This document shows, piece by piece, positions 17,320 to 25,259 of a stretch of 64,000 nt of DNA. Numbering within the stretch: the stretch's first letter is position 1; each line of letters starts with the position of its first letter. A program made the translations under genes and the position numbers. This DNA comes from Cytophaga sp. FL35 (GTDB lineage: Bacteria; Bacteroidota; Bacteroidia; Flavobacteriales; Flavobacteriaceae): the NCBI RefSeq assembly GCF_014349235.1, contig NZ_JACSOH010000004.1, forward strand, positions 1 through 64,000. Reading direction: 5' to 3'. Below the pieces are notes generated by a model. The model was not told where the DNA came from. It searched no databases and was given only the letters and a program-made list of their open reading frames with translations.

Positions 17320-18666
17320 ATGGTTAGCAGAAACATCTATCTACAACTGGTCTTCCGCATTATTCTACTCACCTTAACAGCTGTGGCCCTAGGGTTTTTA
17401 ACGGTGAACGAGAATTACATACTTGCGGTATTGACCTTGCTCCTTCTCATTCTACAGACCTATTTTCTTATTTACTACGTAAACCAGACCAACCGGAAAA
17501 TTGCCTATTTCTTTGAAGCTATCAAAAACGAGGATTTTACCCTGAGGTTTCCAGAAAAATTAAGTGTACAATCCTTAAAGGAGCTTAACCATAGCTTGAA
17601 TGTACTCAATGAAATGATTCAAGACATTCACCTAAAAAAACAGGCCCAGGAGCAATTCTACCAAGAGATTTTAAAACAGGCGGATATTGGCATCATGACC
17701 ATCAACGACAAGGGCCATATTCTCTACGCCAACCCCACCATAGAACGACTTTTAAACTACCATCCGCTCAACCATGTAAAACAGTTGAAACAGGTGGACG
17801 AAGAACTTTTTAAAAAGTTTGAAAAACTTCAGCCTTTTGAAAGCAACACCCACCAGCTTACCAATGAGCGCGAGAAGATAGAATTGGCCCTCAAGGCCAC
17901 AGCGGTAACCGTAGATGCCAATTCGTTATTATTGGTAGTTGTACAGGACATTCGAAAAGAACTGGATGAAAAAGAAACCGATTCTTGGGTGAAACTGATC
18001 AGGGTACTCACACACGAAATCATGAATACCATCACCCCTATCACTTCCATTTCAGACTCCATCCTTAGATATTTTAAAAATGGAGAGAGTGTGGTGAAGG
18101 GTGCCGATTTGCCAGAAGAACATTTAAGCAGTGCCGCAAAAGGGCTGGAGGTGATAAAAGAACAAGGCTCTGATTTGATGAACTTTGTTCAATCTTACCG
18201 GAAATTTTTAAGCGTTCCAGAACCGGACAGGGAATTAATTCCCGCCAAGAACGTTTTGGAGAAAGTGGCCCTCCTATTGGAACGTCCGGACAATAAAACT
18301 TCCACCAACATCGCAATACAGGTAAGCCCTGAAAACCTGGAACTCTATATCGATGTAAAGCAGATAACGCAGGTCTTATTGAACCTTGGAAAAAATGCCC
18401 AACAATCCTTGAGTAATCAAGAGAATGGAGAGATTTTATTGATAGCGGGAGTAGATTCAAAGGACAAGAAATACATTCAGGTCATTGACAATGGACCGGG
18501 AATACCGGAAGAATTGATGAATGAAATTTTTGTACCCTTTTTTACGACCAAAAATACGGGTACAGGCATAGGGCTGAGTCTTTCCAAACAAATTATGAGA
18601 TTGCATAAAGGAAGTATTCAAGTGAGTTCAAATGAGCGAACAACGTTCACCCTCACTTTTGACTAA
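17320..18666 (+). CDS. sensor histidine kinase, partner of the NtrC-type regulator
   Basis: This 448-residue kinase has two close N-terminal helices (about 11-27 and 33-54) with almost no periplasmic loop, so it probably senses within the membrane or the cytoplasm. A PAS-like region lies at about 115-215. The H-box VLTHEIMNTITPI has the phospho-acceptor His232, the N-box is NLGKNAQQSL, and the G-boxes are DNGPGIPEE and GTGIGLSLSKQ. It is translated from an ATG 4 bp after the regulator's stop codon, so the two are surely co-transcribed. The layout resembles NtrB/NtrY-type kinases. Confidence 0.92.
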   Translation: MVSRNIYLQLVFRIILLTLTAVALGFLTVNENYILAVLTLLLLILQTYFLIYYVNQTNRKIAYFFEAIKNEDFTLRFPEKLSVQSLKELNHSLNVLNEMIQDIHLKKQAQEQFYQEILKQADIGIMTINDKGHILYANPTIERLLNYHPLNHVKQLKQVDEELFKKFEKLQPFESNTHQLTNEREKIELALKATAVTVDANSLLLVVVQDIRKELDEKETDSWVKLIRVLTHEIMNTITPITSISDSILRYFKNGESVVKGADLPEEHLSSAAKGLEVIKEQGSDLMNFVQSYRKFLSVPEPDRELIPAKNVLEKVALLLERPDNKTSTNIAIQVSPENLELYIDVKQITQVLLNLGKNAQQSLSNQENGEILLIAGVDSKDKKYIQVIDNGPGIPEELMNEIFVPFFTTKNTGTGIGLSLSKQIMRLHKGSIQVSSNERTTFTLTFD

Positions 18667-18674
18667 GTTATGGA

Positions 18675-19010
18675 TTATCCAAGTTCCTTAAAGGGATCCC
18701 AAAAGTGTTTTTCTAGATTTACAATTTGATTGTCCACAACTTTCACCCCTTCATTTTCGAGAAGTTGTTGCATAAGATTGGTGCCGTCAAAATGATGTTT
18801 TCCGGTTAACAAACCCGCTTTGTTCACCACGCGGTGCGCAGGCACATCTTCATATTTCCCGGAACCGTTCATAGCCCAACCTACCATTCTGGCGCTGCGA
18901 GCGGCCCCTAAGTATTTGGCAATGGCACCATAGGAAGTAACCCTGCCTTCGGGAATAAGCCTAGCGACCTCGTACACCTTTTCAAAGAAATTCTGGTTTT
19001 CCGGTTTCAT
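18675..19010 (-). CDS. alkyltransferase-like DNA-binding protein (MGMT family, no active-site Cys)
   Basis: This 111-residue protein has the C-terminal domain of O6-alkylguanine-DNA alkyltransferases: the VYEVARLIPEGRVTSYGAIA helix-turn-helix and the arginine-finger region AARSARMVGWAMN. The active-site motif that should read PCHR is PAHR (near residue 77), so the methyl-accepting cysteine is Ala. Such alkyltransferase-like proteins bind O6-alkylguanine lesions and hand them to nucleotide excision repair; known ATLs often have Trp at this position. Its start codon overlaps the stop of the LysE-type gene by 4 bp (ATGA), so the two are translationally coupled. Confidence 0.9.
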   Translation of the reverse strand: MKPENQNFFEKVYEVARLIPEGRVTSYGAIAKYLGAARSARMVGWAMNGSGKYEDVPAHRVVNKAGLLTGKHHFDGTNLMQQLLENEGVKVVDNQIVNLEKHFWDPFKELG

Positions 19011-19636
19011 CTGTAAAAGATACGGGATAAGGTAATGGCCAACAACACCAGCATTAATAAACTTAGGATGTAATTGCTATTTTTTGAAAACCGATTGGTC
19101 TTCCGTTCCAATTTATTAAAGTACACGGTGTACATATAAAGTACGGTAAAAGTTCCCGCTCCTGCCGCCAAGATAAAAGTTAGGATATCCCATATTTTGA
19201 ACTTGATCCATCCGGAAGCATTCCACATAATGTTAAGTCCGCTGTAATAAGGAATAGTTAGAAGATTCAGAGCACCAAGAAGCATGCCCTTAAAATAACT
19301 ATTCTTCTTACTAACCTTAACCTTCTTCTTTACCTTTGTATTGGTTTTCTTGGCAGCTACAAAAAAATAGACCGCAAAAAAGGCAAACACACCCACAGCA
19401 ATCTTTAAAAGTACATCTATTACTTGGGGATTGTTATACAGGAATTTAGAGATATAAACAGCTATAGTGGCTTGAAGCACCACTACGGTAGCAACACCTA
19501 AACTAAAAATGATTCCGTCTGTCTTTCCTTTTTCAACACTGGTTTTGGCCGCATTCATATTAAGTAAGCCGGGAGGCACGGTGGCCATGAAGGCCGCTGA
19601 GAAGGTAGCGAAAAACAGAATCAACAAATGTAGCAT
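19007..19636 (-). CDS. LysE/RhtB-type exporter family protein
   Basis: This 209-residue inner-membrane protein has about six helices. The N-terminal segment AAFMATVPPGLLNMNAAKTS keeps the PPG(P)-type turn typical of LysE-family amino-acid exporters, and a Lys-rich cytoplasmic loop lies near 95-110. Family members export amino acids or related metabolites. It lies 3 bp downstream of trmB on the same strand. The family assignment is reasonably sure; the substrate is unknown. Confidence 0.8.
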   Translation of the reverse strand: MLHLLILFFATFSAAFMATVPPGLLNMNAAKTSVEKGKTDGIIFSLGVATVVVLQATIAVYISKFLYNNPQVIDVLLKIAVGVFAFFAVYFFVAAKKTNTKVKKKVKVSKKNSYFKGMLLGALNLLTIPYYSGLNIMWNASGWIKFKIWDILTFILAAGAGTFTVLYMYTVYFNKLERKTNRFSKNSNYILSLLMLVLLAITLSRIFYR

Positions 19637-19639
19637 ACA

Positions 19640-20308
19640 TCAATTTATCTTAAATTGAAGATAGGTGATAGGCTTACCTTTTTCCAGGTATTGTTTCTCG
19701 TAGAAAGTTTGAATTTCCAAAACTTCCTTGGGGCTTCCCTCATTTTTGTACACATCGTGGTTGGCATAGATAATTTCCAGTCCCAGACCGTGCAAAAGTC
19801 CTAGTGTATAGCCGTGCATAAATTCACTATCCGTCTTTAGATGAACAATACCGTCCGGCTTAAGAATTTTACGATACCTATCTAGAAAAACCTGATTGGT
19901 CATTCGGTGTTTGGTACGCTTAAATTTAATTTGTGGGTCTGGAAAAGTTATCCATATTTCCGCAACTTCCCCTTCTGCAAAAATCTCATCTATCAATTCA
20001 ATTTGGGTTCGCAAAAAAGCGACATTTCCCATATTTTCCTCAACAGCCGTCTTGGCACCTCTCCACAGCCTCGCACCCTTGATATCGATACCGATAAAAT
20101 TTTTATCTGCATTTTGTTTGGCAAGGCCAACGGTGTATTCTCCTTTTCCGCAACCAAGTTCCAATACAATTGGGTTGTTGTTCTTAAACTGACCCGACCA
20201 TTTTCCCCTTAACGGAAAACCCGCCTTAATTTCTTCCCTTGAAGGTTGAATTACATTTTCAAAGCCTTCATTCTCTTTAAATCTTTTTAGTTTATTCTTA
20301 CTTCCCAC
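19640..20308 (-). CDS. trmB: tRNA (guanine-N7-)-methyltransferase
   Basis: This is a 222-residue SAM-dependent enzyme that makes 7-methylguanosine at position 46 of tRNAs. The SAM motif VLELGCGKGEY, the FIGIDIKGARLWRGAK segment and the catalytic region ITFPDPQIKFKRTKHR are all present. The start is a GTG at 20308 giving MGSKNKLKRF; this N-terminus is typical of flavobacterial TrmB and no ATG lies nearby. It is followed after 3 bp by the LysE-type gene, so the trmB-lysE-atl order forms one transcription unit. Confidence 0.94.
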   Translation of the reverse strand: MGSKNKLKRFKENEGFENVIQPSREEIKAGFPLRGKWSGQFKNNNPIVLELGCGKGEYTVGLAKQNADKNFIGIDIKGARLWRGAKTAVEENMGNVAFLRTQIELIDEIFAEGEVAEIWITFPDPQIKFKRTKHRMTNQVFLDRYRKILKPDGIVHLKTDSEFMHGYTLGLLHGLGLEIIYANHDVYKNEGSPKEVLEIQTFYEKQYLEKGKPITYLQFKIN

Positions 20309-20323
20309 ACCAAATTTCTTTAG

Positions 20324-21415
20324 CTATATAGCATCATCTTCCGTTAATTCAAACTCTTCATCATCCGCTTCTACCAAGGCTTTTTCCAAAGTGAAGGAAA
20401 ACTCACTTCCTACTCCTATCTCACTTTCAACATAAATTTTTTCCTTATGGGCCTCGATTATATGTTTTACGATGGCTAGTCCCAAACCTGATCCACCTTC
20501 ACTACGGCTTCCACTTTTATCAACTCTATAAAACCTTTCGAACAATCGAGGTATATGTTGCTTGGGGATTCCTTCTCCGTTATCGGTTACCCTAATAATA
20601 ACTTTATTTTTAATCAGATTTTCAACACTTACCTCTGTAGTTCCGTTAGAATGGCCGTATTTAATGGAGTTTACTAGTAGATTGGTCACCACCTGCTGTA
20701 TTTTTTCCTTATCAGCAAAAACATAAACAGGCACCTCGTATTCCATGTCAAAAGTAAGCACGATGTTCTTACTTTCCGTCTTCATTTCAAGTAAATCGAA
20801 CACGTTCTGGATCAACTCTATAATATCAAATTTCTCCTTGCGAAGGTTGAGTTCCCCTACTTCCAACTTTGTTATAAGATCGAGGTCCTTTACGATGTAA
20901 ATAAGACGATCTACGCCTTTATTGGCTCGTTGTAGGTATTTCTTTCGAACACTCTTATCATTTATTGCACCATCCAGCAGGGTTTCGATATAGCCCTGTA
21001 CGGTAAAGAGAGGGGTTTTGAGCTCATGGGAAACGTTTCCCAAAAAATCTTTACGGTATTCTTCCCGTATTTTAAGGGTATCTATCTCAACCTTTTTGTC
21101 CTTGGCAAACTTTTCAATTTCCTCTGTGAGGGTCTTCATATCTGTAGTAATGGGACCTTCTACCAAAGATGATGATTCTAATAGGGTAACGTCATCATAA
21201 ATTTGTTTGATACGTCTGTAGATAAAGTGTTCTATCCTTATTTGCAGGGCGATAAAGGCTATAACAAAAAGCATTAGGGTGGCGACCACCGCAAAAGCAG
21301 GGTTAAACATATCCCAAATGTAAAGAAGCCCTGAAAGGGCTATACCAAACACCAAGGATAGAACAAAGGAAGACCTAAAGGCAAAGCGGTAAGACCGTTT
21401 TAATTGAGTGGCCAT
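20324..21415 (-). CDS. phoR: PhoR-like sensor histidine kinase
   Basis: This 363-residue kinase has two adjacent helices (about 16-33 and 40-60) with a tiny external loop, as in PhoR proteins that read phosphate status through the Pst transporter rather than by a periplasmic domain. The H-box is GNVSHELKTPLFTV with His130, the N-box NLLVNSIKYG, and the G-boxes DNGEGIPK and GSGLGLAIVKH. No PAS domain is obvious, unlike E. coli PhoR. It is downstream of the phoB-like gene on the same strand, with a 92-bp gap. The assignment rests on domain pattern, partner and the Pho-box-like site nearby. Confidence 0.8.
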   Translation of the reverse strand: MATQLKRSYRFAFRSSFVLSLVFGIALSGLLYIWDMFNPAFAVVATLMLFVIAFIALQIRIEHFIYRRIKQIYDDVTLLESSSLVEGPITTDMKTLTEEIEKFAKDKKVEIDTLKIREEYRKDFLGNVSHELKTPLFTVQGYIETLLDGAINDKSVRKKYLQRANKGVDRLIYIVKDLDLITKLEVGELNLRKEKFDIIELIQNVFDLLEMKTESKNIVLTFDMEYEVPVYVFADKEKIQQVVTNLLVNSIKYGHSNGTTEVSVENLIKNKVIIRVTDNGEGIPKQHIPRLFERFYRVDKSGSRSEGGSGLGLAIVKHIIEAHKEKIYVESEIGVGSEFSFTLEKALVEADDEEFELTEDDAI

Positions 21416-21507
21416 CTTGGATTACATTTTTTAAAAGGCCAAAACAAAGATTTGGACCAAAGCCCAAAATTACGGCAAATAACTGAAAACGATAAGAAAA
21501 TGGGTAA

Positions 21508-22194
21508 CTAGAGTACAAATTTATACCCAACCCCCTTAACCGTTTTAAAATGGTCTTCGCCTATCTTTTCGCGCAGTTTTCTTATGTGAACATCTATGGT
21601 ACGGCCACCAACAACTACTTCATTGCCCCAGACCCTATCTAATATTACTTCGCGCTTAAACACCTTACTAGGTTTGGAGGTCAATAAAGAAAGTAGTTCA
21701 AACTCCTTACGGGGCAATATGATTTCTTCCCCATCATTGATAATTTTATACTCCTCCCTATTAATTACAATATTGCCCACTTTTACAATTTCATCAGTGG
21801 AGGATGTATCTTCCTTAAGCCTTCTGAGCAACGCCTTTACCTTGCTTACCAAAACTTTAGGACGAATAGGCTTTGTGATGTAATCATCTGCTCCTGCTTC
21901 AAAACCCGCTACTTGTGAATAATCTTCTCCACGGGCCGTTAAGAAAGTGACTATGGTGTTCTCAAGACCGGAAGTATTACGAATGACCTCACAAGCTTCA
22001 ATACCGTCCATTTCTGGCATCATAACGTCTAAAATAATAAGATGCGGCTGTCTTTTTTTGGCAAGGGCAACTCCCTCTGCCCCATTCTTTGCCGTAAATA
22101 CTTGATAACCTTCAGAGGTGAGATTGTAACCTATAATCTCCAGAATATCAGGCTCATCGTCTACCAACAGAATCTTGATATCTTTCTTTTTCAT
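21508..22194 (-). CDS. phoB: PhoB-like response regulator (OmpR family)
   Basis: This 228-residue regulator has a receiver domain (about 6-122, Asp56 in ILDVMMPEMDG, a KP pair near 108) and a C-terminal winged helix ending GGRTIDVHIRKLREKIG and VKGVGYKFVL. I chose ATG 22194 (MKKKDIKILLVDDEPD); an in-frame methionine further up adds 18 unlikely residues. It is divergent from the TonB receptor gene. The 177-bp gap holds a direct repeat with the exact 11-bp period of PhoB boxes, so it probably controls both sides. PhoB itself is an inference; other OmpR-family regulators share these motifs. Confidence 0.82.
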   Translation of the reverse strand: MKKKDIKILLVDDEPDILEIIGYNLTSEGYQVFTAKNGAEGVALAKKRQPHLIILDVMMPEMDGIEACEVIRNTSGLENTIVTFLTARGEDYSQVAGFEAGADDYITKPIRPKVLVSKVKALLRRLKEDTSSTDEIVKVGNIVINREEYKIINDGEEIILPRKEFELLSLLTSKPSKVFKREVILDRVWGNEVVVGGRTIDVHIRKLREKIGEDHFKTVKGVGYKFVL

Positions 22195-22274
22195 GGGATA
22201 GTTTTCTTTAATGATCGGGCCAAGATAAAGATAATACATGTATCCCAAACCGGCTTAACGTTGATTTAATATTG

Positions 22275-22292
22275 TAACATTAAACTAACATT
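22275..22292. promoter_or_regulatory. candidate PhoB box (TAACATT-N4-TAACATT)
   Basis: Two identical 7-mers TAACATT at 22275-22281 and 22286-22292 are separated by AAAC, giving the 7+4 periodicity of PhoB-binding sites (E. coli CTGTCAT-N4-CTGTCAT; B. subtilis PhoP sites of TTAACA type). The site is 81 bp from the phoB-like start codon and 80 bp from the TonB receptor start codon, so it could serve both promoters. Confidence 0.55.
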
Positions 22293-22371
22293 ATTGCAAA
22301 ATATATTTAACATGGGCGTAACTCGACTTTTACAGCACGTCTCTTTATTTGCGGCGTACTAAAAAGAAAAA

Positions 22372-25218
22372 ATGAGAGTTTTATTTACTGTTTCCCTAGC
22401 GTTGTTCGCAACGCTTCAAATGTTCTCCCAAGATACAGGAAGTATCGGAGGTAAACTTACTGACAAAGAATTTAATAATGAACCACTACCATTTGCCAAT
22501 GTAATTATCAAAGGTACCACCACTGGTACTACAACAGACTTTGATGGGCTATATGAAATCCCCAATCTAGAGCCCGGTACCTACACTGTGGTTTTTAGCT
22601 ATTTAGGTTATGAAACGGTTGAAATACCTAACATAACAGTAGAAGCCGGCAAAGTAGCCACTGTTAACATTCCAATGAGCGCCTCAGAAGGTGTTTCCCT
22701 TGAAGAGGTTGTGGTTACCACCGTCGCTAGAAAAGATTCTGAAGTAGCCTTATTATTGGACCAGAAAAAAGCCATTACTCTTGAAACTTCTATTGGAGCG
22801 CAGGAATTGGCACGAAAAGGTGTTTCCGATGCGGCCTCAGCAGTTACCAAAGTAACCGGTATTTCAAAAGAGGAAGGTTCAGGAAATGTATATGTTCGTG
22901 GACTGGGCGATCGATTCAACATTACTACACTGAACGGATTGCCATTACCTTCAAACAATACTTCTAAAAAGAACATTGATCTTGGAGTATTCTCTTCAAG
23001 CATTATTGAATCCATTGGAATTGACAAAACCTACAACGCCGCTAACTACGGAGATTTTGGTGGAGCCAACGTAAACATCGTTTCAAGAGATTACAACGGA
23101 ACCGGTTTTTTTGATGTAAGCGCTTCGGTAGGAGGCAATTCAGAGGCCTTGGGAGTTGACCAATTTTACTTGAACGACGGGCCTAATTTTTCCGGTTTCT
23201 ACAATTATGATATTCCAGACAATCCATTTTCCGATACTTTTGAAACCAATTGGAATCGTGAGGCATATGGTACTCCTGTCAATTCAAGCTTCTCGCTAAA
23301 AGGAGGCGATACCTATACAATTGGGGAAGAATCAAGACTTAGCCTTTTTGGCGTAGCTTCCTTTGGGAACAATTTCTCCTACAACGAAGGTATCAATAAC
23401 GGGCAGCCCAATGTTGGAAACGGGCTACCTAATTCAGCTTTTGACTTTACCACTTTTGACTACTCTACCGCCACAACCTTAATGGGTAATGTTGGTTTTA
23501 GACTGAACAACAACAATAACTTTAAATACAACCTGCTTGTATTGAACAACTCGAGTCAAAAACAACAAGAGTTTTTCGGTATTCTTGATAGGGAAGATGA
23601 TGCACCAGAAGGTGGCGGTTTCATTCAAAGGGCCACTTTTGAAAGAACTACCTTATATGTACATCAATTATTGGGTGAACACAACCTGAACGACAAATTG
23701 GATGTAAACTGGGGAGGTGCTTACAATTACGTAAAAAACTTGGTGCCAGACAGAAGACAAAATACCGTCTTACCTCGTAGAAACAACAATCCTGATGGAC
23801 CAAAATCATTTGCCCTGGTATCTGCAGCATCTGAAAACCATAGATTTTTTCAAGAACTTGATGAAGAGGAGATAGCCGCAAACATTTCTGCCACTTACAA
23901 ATTCAAGGAAAATGAAGACGACGGCTTTGACGGCAAATTGACCGTTGGTTATAACGGTAGGTTTAAAAACGTAGACTTCGACGCCACGCAGTTTAACTTT
24001 CAATTCTTAAGGCCTAACGATCAACCAGAGGTAGACATCAGACAAATTGATGAATATTTTGAACAAAACACGTTAAGCTCAGGTCTATATCAAATTAGAA
24101 CCTTTAGAGGTACTTCTACCATTCCTGGAGCATTGGACCCACAGACTTTTGGAGGAGACCAATCCATCAATGCTGGTTTTGCTACCCTTGAATACAAATT
24201 CAATCCTAAATTCACGCTTTTTGCTGGTTTAAGGGCAGAACAAATTATTCAAGAAATTAATTGGAACACCACCTTTGGCGAGGACGAAAACGAATTGGAC
24301 ACCTTTGAATTCTTGCCTTCCTTAGCTCTAAAATACGAGCTTAATGATAAGCAAAATCTGAGATTTGCCGCCAGTAAAACGTATACCTTACCTCAATTTA
24401 AAGAAAGAGCTCCTTTCTTGTTCCAAGAAGATATAACTCAAGATTCATATGGTAACCCTGATCTAGAGAACTCCACCAACTACAATTTTGATGTTAGATG
24501 GGAACTTTACCCAACTTCCAGTGAAATCATCTCCTTTGGGGTATTCGCAAAATATATTGAAAACCCAATCAACACTTTCTTGGTGGTATCAGCGGCAAAC
24601 GACCTTAGTTATGCCAATACTGGAGATAACGCAACTGCTTTTGGTGCCGAATTGGAAGCTCGTGTCAACCTCATCCAAAATGATATTGATACCGAAGATG
24701 CCGTGCTGGAAGAAAGATTGACTTTAGGCGGAAATATTTCCTATCTAAAAACCAACCAACAATTAGATTCTGAGAAAGTGGCTAATGAAACAAGGTTATC
24801 AGCTGCTTTCACCAATACAGAAGCGCCACTGCAAGGAGCCTCGGATATTATTTTGAACGGCGACATCAGTTTCTATAGACAGTTTAGAAAAGAAAGAGAG
24901 TTCCGCGGCACCTTGGCGGCCAACTATTTTTCTGAAAGATTATATGCTTTGGGTAGTACCGGTCGTGGCCACTTAATGGACAAAGGCTATGTAACACTTG
25001 ACTTTATATCATCCATGCAATTGAACAAGCATCTAAGTATTGGTTTGAATGCCAAGAACCTTTTAAATCCATTGATCGAAAGGGTGACTGAAAATGCCGA
25101 AGGTGATTTAGCCACTGAAAATCCAGCAGTCGTAGGCTTCTTGGAAGACGGGCCTATAACCGACCTTTCATACAAAAGAGGAACCGATTTTTCTCTTTCA
25201 TTGACATTTAGTTTTTAA
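22372..25218 (+). CDS. TonB-dependent outer-membrane receptor with carboxypeptidase-like N-domain
   Basis: This 948-residue receptor has a signal peptide (about 1-19), a CarboxypepD_reg-like beta domain (about 24-112, GSIGGKLTDKE to VNIPMSASEG), a TonB-box-like region (SLEEVVVTT), a plug domain (about 135-245, VYVRGLGDRFNITTLNG) and a beta-barrel that ends in aromatic LSLTFSF. It imports substrates too large for porins using TonB energy. No SusD gene follows; a large surface-type lipoprotein gene does, after 41 bp, and probably acts as its extracellular partner. The position next to phoB and the Pho-box-like site suggests a phosphate or phosphorylated-compound substrate, which is an inference. 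Confidence 0.93.
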   Translation: MRVLFTVSLALFATLQMFSQDTGSIGGKLTDKEFNNEPLPFANVIIKGTTTGTTTDFDGLYEIPNLEPGTYTVVFSYLGYETVEIPNITVEAGKVATVNIPMSASEGVSLEEVVVTTVARKDSEVALLLDQKKAITLETSIGAQELARKGVSDAASAVTKVTGISKEEGSGNVYVRGLGDRFNITTLNGLPLPSNNTSKKNIDLGVFSSSIIESIGIDKTYNAANYGDFGGANVNIVSRDYNGTGFFDVSASVGGNSEALGVDQFYLNDGPNFSGFYNYDIPDNPFSDTFETNWNREAYGTPVNSSFSLKGGDTYTIGEESRLSLFGVASFGNNFSYNEGINNGQPNVGNGLPNSAFDFTTFDYSTATTLMGNVGFRLNNNNNFKYNLLVLNNSSQKQQEFFGILDREDDAPEGGGFIQRATFERTTLYVHQLLGEHNLNDKLDVNWGGAYNYVKNLVPDRRQNTVLPRRNNNPDGPKSFALVSAASENHRFFQELDEEEIAANISATYKFKENEDDGFDGKLTVGYNGRFKNVDFDATQFNFQFLRPNDQPEVDIRQIDEYFEQNTLSSGLYQIRTFRGTSTIPGALDPQTFGGDQSINAGFATLEYKFNPKFTLFAGLRAEQIIQEINWNTTFGEDENELDTFEFLPSLALKYELNDKQNLRFAASKTYTLPQFKERAPFLFQEDITQDSYGNPDLENSTNYNFDVRWELYPTSSEIISFGVFAKYIENPINTFLVVSAANDLSYANTGDNATAFGAELEARVNLIQNDIDTEDAVLEERLTLGGNISYLKTNQQLDSEKVANETRLSAAFTNTEAPLQGASDIILNGDISFYRQFRKEREFRGTLAANYFSERLYALGSTGRGHLMDKGYVTLDFISSMQLNKHLSIGLNAKNLLNPLIERVTENAEGDLATENPAVVGFLEDGPITDLSYKRGTDFSLSLTFSF

Positions 25219-25259
25219 TCTAAGTAATAAAAACAATTATTTAACTATTAAACCTTGTA

